The notes beneath the pieces are model-generated. The model saw only the letters and a list, made by a program, of their open reading frames with translations. It did no database searches and had not been told where the DNA came from. Of a DNA stretch of 64,000 nucleotides, positions 20,477 through 30,624 are shown piece after piece; the stretch's first letter is position 1; each line of letters begins with the position of its first letter. Origin of the DNA: Isochrysis galbana. Its lineage: Eukaryota; Haptophyta; Isochrysidales; Isochrysidaceae. Location of the stretch: positions 62,001 to 126,000 of the forward strand of contig CM030932.1 in assembly GCA_018136815.1 (NCBI GenBank). The letters are read 5' to 3'. The position numbers and the translations under genes are program-made.

Positions 20477-21792
20477 GAGTCGAGCAAGAAATTAAACTAA
20501 AAAATAGTCTTCCTGGCCCCCCGCGGAGATACGGGTACACCCCGCAGAGCTACGGGAACTCCCGCTGTACGAGTCGAGCAAGAAATTAAACTAAAAAATA
20601 GTCTTCCTGGCCCCCCGCGGAGATACGGGTACACCCCGCAGAGCTACGGGAACTCCCGCTGTACGAGTCGAGCAAGAAATTAAACTAAAAAATAGTCTTC
20701 CTGGCCCCCCGCGGAGATACGGGTACACCCCGCAGAGCTACGGGAACTCCCGCTGTACGAGTCGAGCAAGAAATTAAACTAAAAAATAGTCTTCCTGGCC
20801 CCCCGCGGAGATACGGGTACACCCCGCAGAGCTACGGGAACTCCCGCTGTACGAGTCGAGCAAGAAATTAAACTAAAAAATAGTCTTCCTGGCCCCCCGC
20901 GGAGATACGGGTACACCCCGCAGAGCTACGGGAACTCCCGCTGTACGAGTCGAGCAAGAAATTAAACTAAAAAATAGTCTTCCTGGCCCCCCGCGGAGAT
21001 ACGGGTACGCCCCGCAGAGCTACGGGAACTCCCGCTGTACGAGTCGAGCAAGAAATTAAACTAAAAAATAGTCTTCCTGGCCCCCCGCGGAGATACGGGT
21101 ACACCCCGCAGAGCTACGGGAACTCCCGCTGTACGAGTCGAGCAAGAAATTAAACTAAAAAATAGTCTTCCTGGCCCCCCGCGGAGATACGGGTACACCC
21201 CGCAGAGCTACGGGAACTCCCGCTGTACGAGTCGAGCAAGAAATTAAACTAAAAAATAGTCTTCCTGGCCCCCCGCGGAGATACGGGTACACCCCGCAGA
21301 GCTACGGGAACTCCCGCTGTACGAGTCGAGCAAGAAATTAAACTAAAAAATAGTCTTCCTGGCCCCCCGCGGAGATACGGGTACACCCCGCAGAGCTACG
21401 GGAACTCCCGCTGTACGAGTCGAGCAAGAAATTAAACTAAAAAATAGTCTTCCTGGCCCCCCGCGGAGATACGGGTACACCCCGCAGAGCTACGGGAACT
21501 CCCGCTGTACGAGTCGAGCAAGAAATTAAACTAAAAAATAGTCTTCCTGGCCCCCCGCGGAGATACGGGTACGCCCCGCAGAGCTACGGGAACTCCCGCT
21601 GTACGAGTCGAGCAAGAAATTAAACTAAAAAATAGTCTTCCTGGCCCCCCGCGGAGATACGGGTACACCCCGCAGAGCTACGGGAACTCCCGCTGTACGA
21701 GTCGAGCAAGAAATTAAACTAAAAAATAGTCTTCCTGGCCCCCCGCGGAGATACGGGTACACCCCGCAGAGCTACGGGAACTCCCGCTGTAG
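20477..21792. repeat. Satellite: 14 copies of a 94-bp unit
   Basis: The unit begins GAGTCGAGCAAGAAATTAAA and contains AATAGTCTTCCTGGCC, GCGGAGATACGGGTAC and GAGCTACGGGAACTCCCGC. It repeats every 94 bp almost without change. A G for A variant (GGGTACGCCCC) occurs in two units 564 bp apart (about 21007 and 21571), exactly six units, which suggests a six-unit block duplication. Each unit has dispersed GATACGGG and CTACGGGA motifs. It is non-coding. Confidence 0.97.
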
Positions 21793-21999
21793 ACCCCAGG
21801 GGGGCGCGCCCTTCTCTCGCGCGAGATCCGCGTCTCGCGCCGCCGATGGAGCCCCCAGAGCTCCCCATGCCCTCTCGGCGCTCACCGCCCGCGCTCACGC
21901 CGCTCGAAGCGGCCAGAGCCGAGACGGTATGGCCTATGCGCTTCTAGCGCGACGGCTCCGATCGCATGGAGCCGTCAGAATGCAGCCCTAGGCAGTTGG
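21793..21999. other. GC-rich unique spacer
   Basis: No gene is seen. Contains GGAGCC/GGCTCC-type inverted motifs around 21845-21975. Confidence 0.4.
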
Positions 22000-22365
22000 A
22001 GCGCGTGCCGAGCTGAGGGCGAGCAGCGAGGATGAGGACGGGAGGAGGGAAAGTGATGGGGAGCCAGAGGGGGAGGGCTGTCACAACGAGAGGGGAGGGG
22101 AGGGAGAGAGAGTGAGCAGCTGAGCGATAGTGATGGCGACATTGAGAGATCGAGGGAGAGGAAGAGGCAGAGCGATGGGGAGCGCGCGCCGAGCTGAGGG
22201 CGAGCGGCGAGGATGAGGATGGGAGGAGGGAAAGTGAGGGGGAGCTGGAGGGGGAGGGTTGTCACGATGAGAGAGGGGAGGGAAGGGAGAGAGAGTGAGC
22301 AGTTGAGCGATAGTGATGGTGACATTGAGAGATCGAGGGAGAGGGAGAGGCAGAGCAATGGTGAG
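22000..22365. repeat. Two tandem copies of a purine-rich 182-bp unit
   Basis: The copy from about 22001 (GCGCGTGCCGAGCTGAGGGC) is repeated from about 22182 (GCGCGCGCCGAGCTGAGGGC). Both run through GGGAGGAGGGAAAGTG, GAGCAG(C/T)TGAGCGATAGTG and ATTGAGAGATCGAGGG. The ORFs they create are low-complexity. Confidence 0.85.
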
Positions 22366-23233
22366 AGGGAGAGGAACAACCCAAAACCCACTGTCATCAC
22401 TCAAAGCTCCATCAAGCATTTTCTTGCAGATGGCTCAGTCTTTGTTGCACTGGATGTGGGTGGTAATGTTCCTTAGCATCTGGACAATGTGCAGGGTGTG
22501 TTCCGTTGTTGCACTGTGCGTGGAAAATTGGAAAATGAATTAATGCATCCTCTCAAGTATTGGGACCGAAATGTCCTTAAACTACCACAGGATGCATGAT
22601 GCGTTACGTGTAACTCTCTTTATGAGAGACCGTGCCTTGCATTCCTACAAGTTACCATCACCCACTGTTATGAGGGGTGGGGCAGCCTTGCACAAGATCC
22701 AACCTCATGATGCGTAACGTGTAACTCCCTCTGGGAGACCGTGCCTTGAGTGTTGAGACCAAGGCTGCCCACTCACCCTTCATTTTCTCAATTGTTCCTC
22801 AAGCACCCTCCTCGGCCCAGCCTCACAAGCAGCATGTGTGCCCTCCCAAGCTTAAGTGGGGGGGGGGGGGGGGGGGGCACCCACCACTGCAAAAGACAAG
22901 TTTCATTGGCTCAAATGGAGAGCTAGATGATGCATTAGCCCCTGGTGGGCTCCTAGCCCCGGGACCCCCCCCCCCTGGGGGGATAACGGATAAAGGATGG
23001 AATCTAGAATTCCCCCCTGGAGCTCCCTTTGGGGGGGGGGGGGTAATTGATAATCGGCAAAGGATGGAATCGAAAACACCCCCCCCCTGGAGCTCCTTAG
23101 GGGGGGATAATCTATAATCGATAAAGCAAAGGATGGAGTTCGGAATTCCCCCCCCCCCCTGAGCTCATTCACAGCAAGACACTTTGAAAGCCTCCTCACA
23201 TCCTGCAAGGGGGGGGGGGAGGGGTTCATTGTT
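22366..23233. repeat. Intergenic with short direct repeats and degenerate G/C-run units
   Basis: GATGCGT(T/A)ACGTGTAACTC followed by GAGACCGTGCCTTG occurs twice (about 22598 and 22711). From about 22970 to 23170 a degenerate unit of about 70 bp (AAAGGATGGAAT, a C run, TGGAGCTC, a G run, GATAAT) repeats three to four times. Long G runs occur at 22857-22877, 23029-23042 and 23237-23254. No gene is recognised. Confidence 0.6.
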
Positions 23234-23600
23234 TTGGGGGGGGGGGGGGGGGGGAGGGGTAGTACAACGGCCATAATTTATCTTCTAGTGGCAGTGGGCG
23301 TTGCTTGGCAGTGGGCGATCCCGCTCTCAATGCAAGCCTTCGAAGAGATTGTCACCTGGAAGCTGCGTGAGGTAGTGGCACAGGCAACGCAGCCATTGAA
23401 GGAAGAAATTGCCGAGCTCAAGGCTCAAGCTACTAGCCAATCAACTCTGCCCCCAGGTGCACTCTACTCACCAGCTAACAATGAGGTTGGTGCACGCCCT
23501 CCGGGGCTCCCGCGGCGGGGGACCCGAAGGAGAGGTGGGGAGCGGCGGCGCGCTCCATGGCAACCAACTATAAAGTTAGTTGAACGAAGGCCTAAATAAG
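23234..23600. mobile_element. Fragment carrying a LINE-type 5' end (minus strand)
   Basis: 23495-23582 closely matches the 5' end of the large LINE (6005-6095). It has the same GACCCGAAGGAGAGG and GCGGCGGCGCGCTCCAT, which read MERA on the minus strand, followed by the palindrome AACCAACTATAAAGTTAGTT. The plus-strand ORF (23234-23599) has a hydrophobic segment and a short coiled coil (WKLREVVAQ, LKEEIAELKAQ) but is otherwise unrecognised and may be chance. Confidence 0.55.
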
Positions 23601-24490
23601 CTCCCTATAGGTTCCGGTATGGGAGATCAGCAATTAATTAATTTCTTAATAGTCTCACCGCACACGCGACCGTGCATCCTCTACTTTCTACTCACGTAGG
23701 AAACTTTCTACACCCCCACTCCCCCGGCCCTTTCCCCCCCGCCATCAGGCGACTCCCCCCGTGCACTACTAGGGGGATAGGGGAAAAGGGCTTAGATATG
23801 GTCGGTGGCCCGCGCCCCCCCCCGGCGATCCGTTCCCCCCTTCCTCCTATGCCTACCGGGCTGGCGGCGGCCTCGGTCCCGACTTATCCTGTAAACAGGT
23901 GCGGGACTTACCTATTTTCCGGTGAGCGGAGCTCTCGCTCCGCCCACCCCCTTCTCCGCGCTCTCTCTCCCCTCTCCTGCAGGCACGCGCGATGGCGCGC
24001 CTGCGACAGGCCTGCAGCTGCCCCTGGCGACCCCTGGAGGCCCCTGGAGGCCAGCTCGGGGGGCAGAGGAGGCTGGGGCTGGGCCCTGGCCTCCCCTGCC
24101 TCCCCCTCGCTGGCGCTCCTGTGCCTCAGGGGTCCCCAATCTGCACCTGTCTGCCTGTCGAACAGGGGGGGAGGGGGGGTTGGAGCGATGGGCTGGCCAC
24201 GACAGGCCAGGACGCGCGAGGCAGGCAAGCCTGCCAGTGAGAGAGTGGGTCAGCAGGGCATTCTGCTCCTGGCAAGCCATCAGGCATGCCAGGAGCATGG
24301 GTGGTTCCTCCCCCATTGCAGGGGAGGAGTGGAGAGTGGAGAGAGGGGGGGGCTCGTGCCCCCCCATGGGGCAACCAAGTATAAACTTAGTTGGTATGGG
24401 AGATCAGCAAAAAAACCTGGGGACTTCTGGCAAAATTTTCGAAAAATACCCGATTTCAGGCCTCTGACGGCCGTGCGGAAATATATGTCA
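23601..24490. mobile_element. Dispersed-repeat mosaic with a second LINE-like 5' end (minus strand)
   Basis: 23740-23870 resembles 62920-63060 in direct orientation (GTGCACTA, AGGGCTT.GATATGGTC, TTCCTCCTATGCCT). 23980-24394 resembles the reverse complement of 56930-57240. Both have a minus-type reading MGGHEP...LHSSPAMGEEPP preceded by the AACTAAGTTTATACTT box (here 24373-24394). 24400-24460 (GATCAGC, AAAATTTTCGA) resembles the reverse complement of 62340-62420. No intact coding gene is present. Confidence 0.6.
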
Positions 24491-24493
24491 GGC

Positions 24494-25106
24494 CCCCTCG
24501 ATCGACCGAATGTGACTGGGACTTCGCTCTAACTGGCGTTTTCATTTCTAGGGTGACACGAGCGATCTGGTGAGAGATGGATGCGTGGAACACAAGAATG
24601 GCTTGTTCACTTGGATTTTGTATACACATGGACGCGGTGTACCCGTCCCACCCATATGTGAACGAGTCGAACGATTCGCACTGAAACAAGCGCACGCACG
24701 TCCATGCGACCCCACTCGCATATACGCTTTGCAGCTGCGCTATACTATGTGTCCGCGGCACTTGTCTGTCCCTCGCTCGTTCGCTCTGTGTGTAAACTTG
24801 TCCCATGCAACCACCACCGCTCCGTTTTCGCCCCCGCCAACCCCGACGGCACCTTTCCCACTGCCTCATTGCGTTTCACCTCGCCTCACATCACCTCGAG
24901 GTGGTATAGCTCCCCCGATGACGCTCCTGCCACGACCCTCGACCCGTGGATCGCTACAGATACCACCGGGCTTGGAGCGTAGAACGCACCGCCACCCTCT
25001 ATCATGCGCACCGTTGCATTGTCGTGCTCCACCCTCTCACCATCGCTTCCGAAGACCATGCCGTCGCCGCGACGCGATTCGGTGGTGTCGAACGAATCTG
25101 CGTCCT
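24494..25106 (-). pseudogene. Inverted duplicate of the 3' end of the NACHT-WD40 gene and its flank
   Basis: This block is the reverse complement of about 13088-13698. It holds the downstream flank followed by the 3' tail of the last exon (the region of [16 protein letters not shown] in the original). It carries substitutions and cannot be a functional gene because the upstream exons are missing in this orientation. It ends abruptly at about 25106, where forward-oriented WD cassettes begin. Confidence 0.85.
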
Positions 25107-26474
25107 GGGATGCAGGTGCGATTTTGGCCCCAAATCACCCCTCCTCGGCCAAAGCTGACCCCTCCTGCCTTCCCACACAGGCACGCTCGAGCTTAAGAGC
25201 GAGAAGACCAACGCCCACAGCTCATTGATCACCTCGGTGGCGTTTTCCCCGGACGGGGCCAAGATCGTGTCTGGATCGTGGGACAAGACGATCAAAGTCT
25301 GGGATGCAGGTGCATTTTTGGCCGCAAATCACCCCTCCTCGGCCAAAGCTGAACCCTCCTCCCTGCCCACACAGGCACACTCGAGCTCAAGAGCGAAAAG
25401 ACCAACGCTCACAGCGATTGGGTTCGCTCGGTCGCGTTTTCGCCCGACGGGACCAAGATCGTGTCCGGATCTGATGACAAGACGATCAAAGTGTGGGATG
25501 CAGGTGCGTTTTTGGCCCCAAATCACCCCTCCTCGGCCAAATCTGACCCCTCCTGCCTTCCCAAACAGCCACACTCGAGCTCAAGAGCGAACAGACCTAC
25601 GCTCACAGCAATGATGTTTGCTCGGTCGTGTTTTCGCCGGACGGGACCAAGATCGTGTCCGGATCGGTTGACAAGACGATCAAAGTCTGGGATGCAAGTG
25701 CATTTTTGGCCGCAAATTGCCTCTCCTCGGCCAAAGTTGACTCCTCCTAACTTCCCACACAGGCACACTCGAGCTCAAGAGTGAGAAATCCAACGCCCAT
25801 AGCGATCGGATCTTCTCGGTGGCGTTTTCCCCTGACGGGACCAAGATTGTGTCCGGCTCGAAAGACGAGACGATCAAAGTCTGGGATGCAGGTGCATTTT
25901 TGGCCGCAAATCACCCCTCCTCGGCTCAAGCTGACCCCTCCTGCCTTCCCACGCAGGCACACTCGAGCTCAAGAGCGAACAGACCTACGCCCACAGTGGA
26001 ATGATCACCTCGGTCGCGTTTTCGCCGGACGGGACCAAGATCGTGTCCGGATCACATGACAAGACGATCAAAGTCTGGGATGCAGGTGCATTTTTGGCTG
26101 CAAATCACCCCTCCTCGGCTCAAGCTGACCCCTCCTGCCTTCCCACGCAGGCACACTCGAGCTCAAGAGCGAAAAGACCAACGCCCACAGTGGAATGATC
26201 ACCTCGGTCGCGTTTTCGCCGGACGGGAGCAAGATCGTGTCCGGATCATATGACGAGACGATCAAAGTCTGGGATGCAGGTGCATTTTTGGCCCCAAATC
26301 ACCCCTCCTCGGCTCAAGCTGACCCCTCCTGCCTTCCCACGCAGGCACACTCGAGCTCAAGAGCGAAAAGACCAACGCCCACAGTGGAGAGATCACCTCG
26401 GTCGCGTTTTCGCCGGACGGGAGCAAGATCGTGTCCGGATCATATGACCTGACGATCAAAGTCTGGGATGCAGG
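25107..26474 (+). pseudogene. Headless second array of seven WD40 exon cassettes
   Basis: Seven full 129-nt WD exons (25181-25309, 25375-25503, 25569-25697, 25763-25891, 25957-26085, 26151-26279, 26345-26473) are separated by the same 65-bp introns as the NACHT-WD40 gene. An initial exon stub is at 25107-25115. All seven exons are open in phase 1-1, and their variable residues differ from those in the first array. The third exon ends GCAA instead of GCAG before its donor. There is no start codon region, effector domain or NACHT upstream; instead there is an inverted copy of the gene's 3' end. The array runs into the scaffold gap. It may be a fragment of a paralogue, a reservoir of cassettes, or an assembly artefact. 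Confidence 0.85.
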
Positions 26475-26574
26475 NNNNNNNNNNNNNNNNNNNNNNNNNN
26501 NNNNNNNNNNNNNNNNNNNNNNNNNNNNNNNNNNNNNNNNNNNNNNNNNNNNNNNNNNNNNNNNNNNNNNNNNN
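26475..26574. other. Scaffold gap (100 N)
   Basis: Exactly 100 Ns, which usually marks a gap of unknown size. It separates a WD exon from the first bases of the retrotransposon gag leader, so the retrotransposon 5' LTR and the rest of the WD array are not seen. Confidence 0.99.
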
Positions 26575-26589
26575 CGTCGTGCGTCGATC

Positions 26590-28740
26590 ACCATGCCCGT
26601 AGTCACCCCCGAGGAAAGCTCCATGAGCTCCCCACAAGAACCGCGCATTCCGCGCTAGCTGCCGGCGCGCCCTCGCAGGCCATCTCCAAGAGTGAGATGA
26701 GCCTTGCTCTGACAAGCACAAAATCTTCGCTCGCGCCTTCGGCTCCGGTCGTCACGTCGAGTTCTTCCTTGAGAAATCTTCATCGTCCCCGCGTCATGAG
26801 CCCGTCTCTTCTTCTTCTTCCCGAACTGTTCGGGTCGAAGTCTCCTGGGGAAGAGAGCCTCGTGGGACCCCTCCCTTCTTCAAAGGAGAGCCTTTCCGAG
26901 CCAGTTCTCCCCCCCTCTCGCCTTCCGCGCCGACGGTCGAAGTTCCGCCGCCTCCGCGGGCCTCTACTCACACCCCGTCAACTGGAGCTGGAATGGGTCC
27001 TCTAGCCTCGTCCGTTGCTCCACCGGTGGCCTTTCCTCTCCTTTCTTTCGCTGATCCTTTGCCAAGTGTTCCTTCCTCTCTCAATCCCTCTGTGGTTGGT
27101 GCTGAAGATGATGTGGGTTCCGTCCGGTCCCTCCCTCCTTTCGAGCCCCCACCATATGAAGAGTTTGTTCCACCCCCGTCGACGTATTCGTACCCCAAAC
27201 GTAACGTCGTTCCACCTCCGACCGCCACCGTCGGCGCCGCCCAAATCATGGACCAACAAGTCCAGATCGAGGCTCTCCGCGGCGCTGTCGACCGCCTCGA
27301 GTCCTCTACCTCCAAGCCGCCCAGCGCCACGAAGAATTTCAGCGAGAGGTGGGGTCTACCTTCAACACGATACTCAACATTCTACAGGGCCAGCGGCACT
27401 ACGACTTCGTCTCGAGTCGAAACTTCGCCACCGCTTGTGGAAGAAGGAGCAACTCCATCGGTGTCCCCTGCCTCGGCCAAGTTTCCTTCTCAACCTTTGC
27501 CCGCCGCGCCGTTCTCCGTTCCGCCAAATCCGATTTCGATCCCGTACCCCATACACCCGTTCCTGTCCCGTCTGTCAAGCCTGTTTCTGATCCCCAACCT
27601 CCCACTCACCGTCGCGGGCCTCCGCTCGCTTCCAATCCGGCGACTCGGCGGCATCCCGTCGATCCAAGCCTCGCGGGATGTTTCTGAGCGAGAGGTCATC
27701 CTAGCCTCATGGGACCACTGTTAACATGTCCCCCATGAGGTAGCTTCTCTCTACAAGAACTCCGACGATTTCGAGCTAATCCACGCCATTCTCAACGGCG
27801 GCCTCTCTCGGGCCGGCAATGTTTGGCACTACCGTGTGTTTTTCGAGAAGGAGCACGTGACCAAGTGGCTCGAGCCGCTTCTCCTCGACCGCACCCTCCA
27901 TCACCAAGTCCGAATGGGCAAAGAGCTTTCCGAGATCAAGTTCCCAAGGCCTGGCCTCGGACAACGTCCAGACAGCGGCCACCTCCTGGAATGATTTTCG
28001 TCTGTCCTTCATCAAGCCACTCGAGCGCGCCCTCTCGCTCGCTGCGACCACCGTGAAATCTTTACATCCTTGCTAGCGGCCGCCAACTTGTGCACCACCG
28101 GCAACCAAAGGATTTACGCCTTCCTCCTCGATCTCGCCGAAGATCCGGTTCTCTCTCTCAATCCCGCGCTGGCCTGCGACGTGCTTCTCCGCAAGTGCGA
28201 CGCCACCTTCGCGGCCAACGTGCCCGGCTTCGCCAAAGACTCCGCTCCATGGAGTGGGACCGCCTCGTAGCCCGTGAAGCCGGCTCCGATCTCTTGAGTT
28301 ATCCAAGAATTTGGTGCGCGCGTACGTCCGCAAGATGGGTGACGCGAAGGTGGATGCCACGACGGTCTGGACCACCCAAACATGTCGCACGATATCAATC
28401 AACGATTCGAGTCCATCATTCGAACGACAAGGTCGACGCGGCTCGCGGCGTGGATAACGCGACCAAGTTCGGCGAGTGTCTTGCGAAGACTCGCTTCCGC
28501 GTCGAGACCACGAGCTCCCTCGTTCGGCCCTTTCGTGCGTCAACCTCTGCCAGCGCTACCTGAGCCCGTACGAACAAGCCCGCGCTGGCCAACAAGCGTC
28601 GGTCACGGTCGCCGCCGTGACGCCGCCGGCGACTACTTCCAAGTCCACCAAGACCGCCAAGGTTGCTAAGACTGCCTCTAACCCCGCAGACACTACGGCT
28701 TCGATGGTCGCCGCCGTCCAAGCGGCGGTGCCGAGGCATT
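26590..28740 (+). pseudogene. Chromovirus gag-like region, frameshifted
   Basis: It begins with the same start as the relic copies at 39051 and 39318 (MPVVTPEESSMSS). A 2-base CG insertion near 26643 breaks the frame within about 20 codons. Coding then jumps between frames: 26697-27005, then 26993-27350 with a short coiled coil (DQQVQIEALRGAVDRLE), then about 27350-27600, then 28070-28270, and so on. Gag would form the particle core. No zinc knuckle is recognised. The repeated shifts mean a decayed copy or uncorrected sequencing indels; the intact pol downstream makes both possible. Confidence 0.6.
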
Positions 28741-29097
28741 AAATCGCAAAACAACAACTCGAACCGCAAGCGACTGGCGCTGACAATCGTCGGGCTCCGC
28801 CTCCGCCTACGAATTACTCCGCATCGTCTCCGTTACCGGACGCACTTCTGACCGTCCCTCGGCAAAAGCACGTCTTCCCGTCGCCAATGTGATCCCCCTC
28901 CGAACGGCCTTGGGCTTCCGGCCGATTCGGGCCTCTCGGAATGGATCCAGTAGCTGGTCTCGAGCGCGAGCCCGCTTCTGGCAAATCTCTCGTTACGCGG
29001 GTCACCCGGCCCTTCGCGCTGCGCTCACGCGCTGCCGTCCCTCGGATGCCACCATGACGGCGCCGCGTCTCGACGACTTAGACCGCGACGTCAAGGA

Positions 29098-30624
29098 GTG
29101 GACCGACGCCAACGGCTGCGCGTACTGCGCCTTTCGTCCCCGGCTCCATCTGGTACGCCCGAGGCAGACTTGTGGAAGTATGGCACGGGCGACGGAGCTC
29201 ATAACCCCGTCGTTTGCCAACCATACATTCGTTTTCTCTGCGAAGGCGCAGTGGCGAGTGTGGTAACGACCCAGAAGTCCACCGCCGCCTCCGCACGATG
29301 GTTGTTCTCCGTCCGGCCCAGTAGGTCGCCGGCGGGGCCCACGTCCGCGCTGTTACCCCGCTACCAGTCCAGGGTAGTGGGCCTGAACGCCACCCACCAA
29401 AAGATCGTATTACGCTACGGCCGAGTACTTCTACGGCCTCCAACCGTACCCCAAGATTCCCCAAGTTCCAGACAAGCCTGCCACCTCCATCCCCCTCTTT
29501 CTCCTGCCTCCTCGCCGATTGCCCCTATTTCTCCCAATGCCGATGATTCCATCCTGATTCTCGATATCACGCACGAGTCCTCAAAACCAAGTCAACCGTC
29601 ACCGCCTCTCTATCAACTCAAGCCGCTCAACCGCTACCCCCCGCCACTCCTCAAGCATCCCCAGTCCAAGACCTCACGGTCTGCGAAAATCCAGCCGCCG
29701 CAGGCCCAATCCAACCTTCAATCCTTCAAATCAAATTTCGCATGTCCGAGCCACAAAACGTCTCCCGAGTACGAGTCCGAGTCCAAGTCACGTTCAGAAT
29801 TACCCTCTTCGTCTTACGCCACCGCGAGCCCATCTACGAGTCTGAGCCCAGTCCAGTCATCACCGGTATCACCAGTCTCCATTACTACGACGATGGAGGC
29901 GCAGTTCTCCGGTTCTTCCCCACTTTCTTTCGAGTCCGAGTCCAAGCCTGTTTTGAGCAAACCCCGTTCTGAGCCATCCGAGTCCGAGTCCGAGTCCGAG
30001 TCCGAGTTTACAACGTCACCGAGTCCTACCACGCGGTCGACCGCAGGATTAACGGAGCTCCAGCCACTCACTGAGCCTCCGACGACCACTCCTTCCGCGG
30101 GAGTGTTCACCTTCGGTCCTCCGCGCCCCGAGTCTGAGTCATTTGGAATCTCCGGTCACTTCCAGAATTCCAACCACAACCGAGCCCCGTTTCACGAGCC
30201 ACCGCGTATCGAGTCCAAACACAAGCTGACGCCGAAGCCCTCGACGACAGCCACTGTGTCCTTGTCCAAGCCACCGTTCCGAGTCTCGCCGCAGCCGGCC
30301 TGCCACTCCAGCAGGCTGCACGCCGCCGAGCCGATCCCTTCCGTTTCCGTTCCGAGTCCGAGTCCAATCGCACGAGACAGTGCATCCCGAGCCCGCGTAA
30401 TCAAGCCCGTCACCGAGTCCGAGATTTCGGCCGCACCGAGCCAACCGGTGCTGGCCACCGTGCCCCTATTGTCATCACAAGCTTCAGCTTCGTCCTCACC
30501 GACGGTTGCGACGCCAGGGGCTTCACCTTTGAGCCGGCCCCGTCCGTTCCCATTTCGAAAGTTAGCCCTGTTATTGGCGTCCAGCACGCCAGAAACGACG
30601 AGTCCGAGTCCGAGTACAAATTAA
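29098..30624 (+). CDS. Retrotransposon Ser/Pro-rich ORF of unknown function
   Basis: A 508-codon ORF dominated by Ser, Pro and Glu. It has many repeats of GAGTCC (a SESESESE run near 29980-30008) and PSPSP blocks, and no recognisable fold. It lies between the gag fragments and the methyltransferase ORF, and the frame changes to the next one near 30560-30600. It is probably a disordered linker of the polyprotein or a low-complexity structural region. The GAGTCC periodicity continues into the next frame, which supports a single original frame. Confidence 0.5.
   Translation: MDRRQRLRVLRLSSPAPSGTPEADLWKYGTGDGAHNPVVCQPYIRFLCEGAVASVVTTQKSTAASARWLFSVRPSRSPAGPTSALLPRYQSRVVGLNATHQKIVLRYGRVLLRPPTVPQDSPSSRQACHLHPPLSPASSPIAPISPNADDSILILDITHESSKPSQPSPPLYQLKPLNRYPPPLLKHPQSKTSRSAKIQPPQAQSNLQSFKSNFACPSHKTSPEYESESKSRSELPSSSYATASPSTSLSPVQSSPVSPVSITTTMEAQFSGSSPLSFESESKPVLSKPRSEPSESESESESEFTTSPSPTTRSTAGLTELQPLTEPPTTTPSAGVFTFGPPRPESESFGISGHFQNSNHNRAPFHEPPRIESKHKLTPKPSTTATVSLSKPPFRVSPQPACHSSRLHAAEPIPSVSVPSPSPIARDSASRARVIKPVTESEISAAPSQPVLATVPLLSSQASASSSPTVATPGASPLSRPRPFPFRKLALLLASSTPETTSPSPSTN

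Noticed and set aside
20477-21792. CRISPR-like array (regular repeats)
   Set aside because: The full 94-bp unit is conserved, with no variable spacers, and the surrounding genes are eukaryotic; it is a satellite.
22000-22420. ORFs in the purine-rich 182-bp duplication
   Set aside because: Low-complexity Ser/Leu/Pro or Glu/Arg strings that follow the repeat period.
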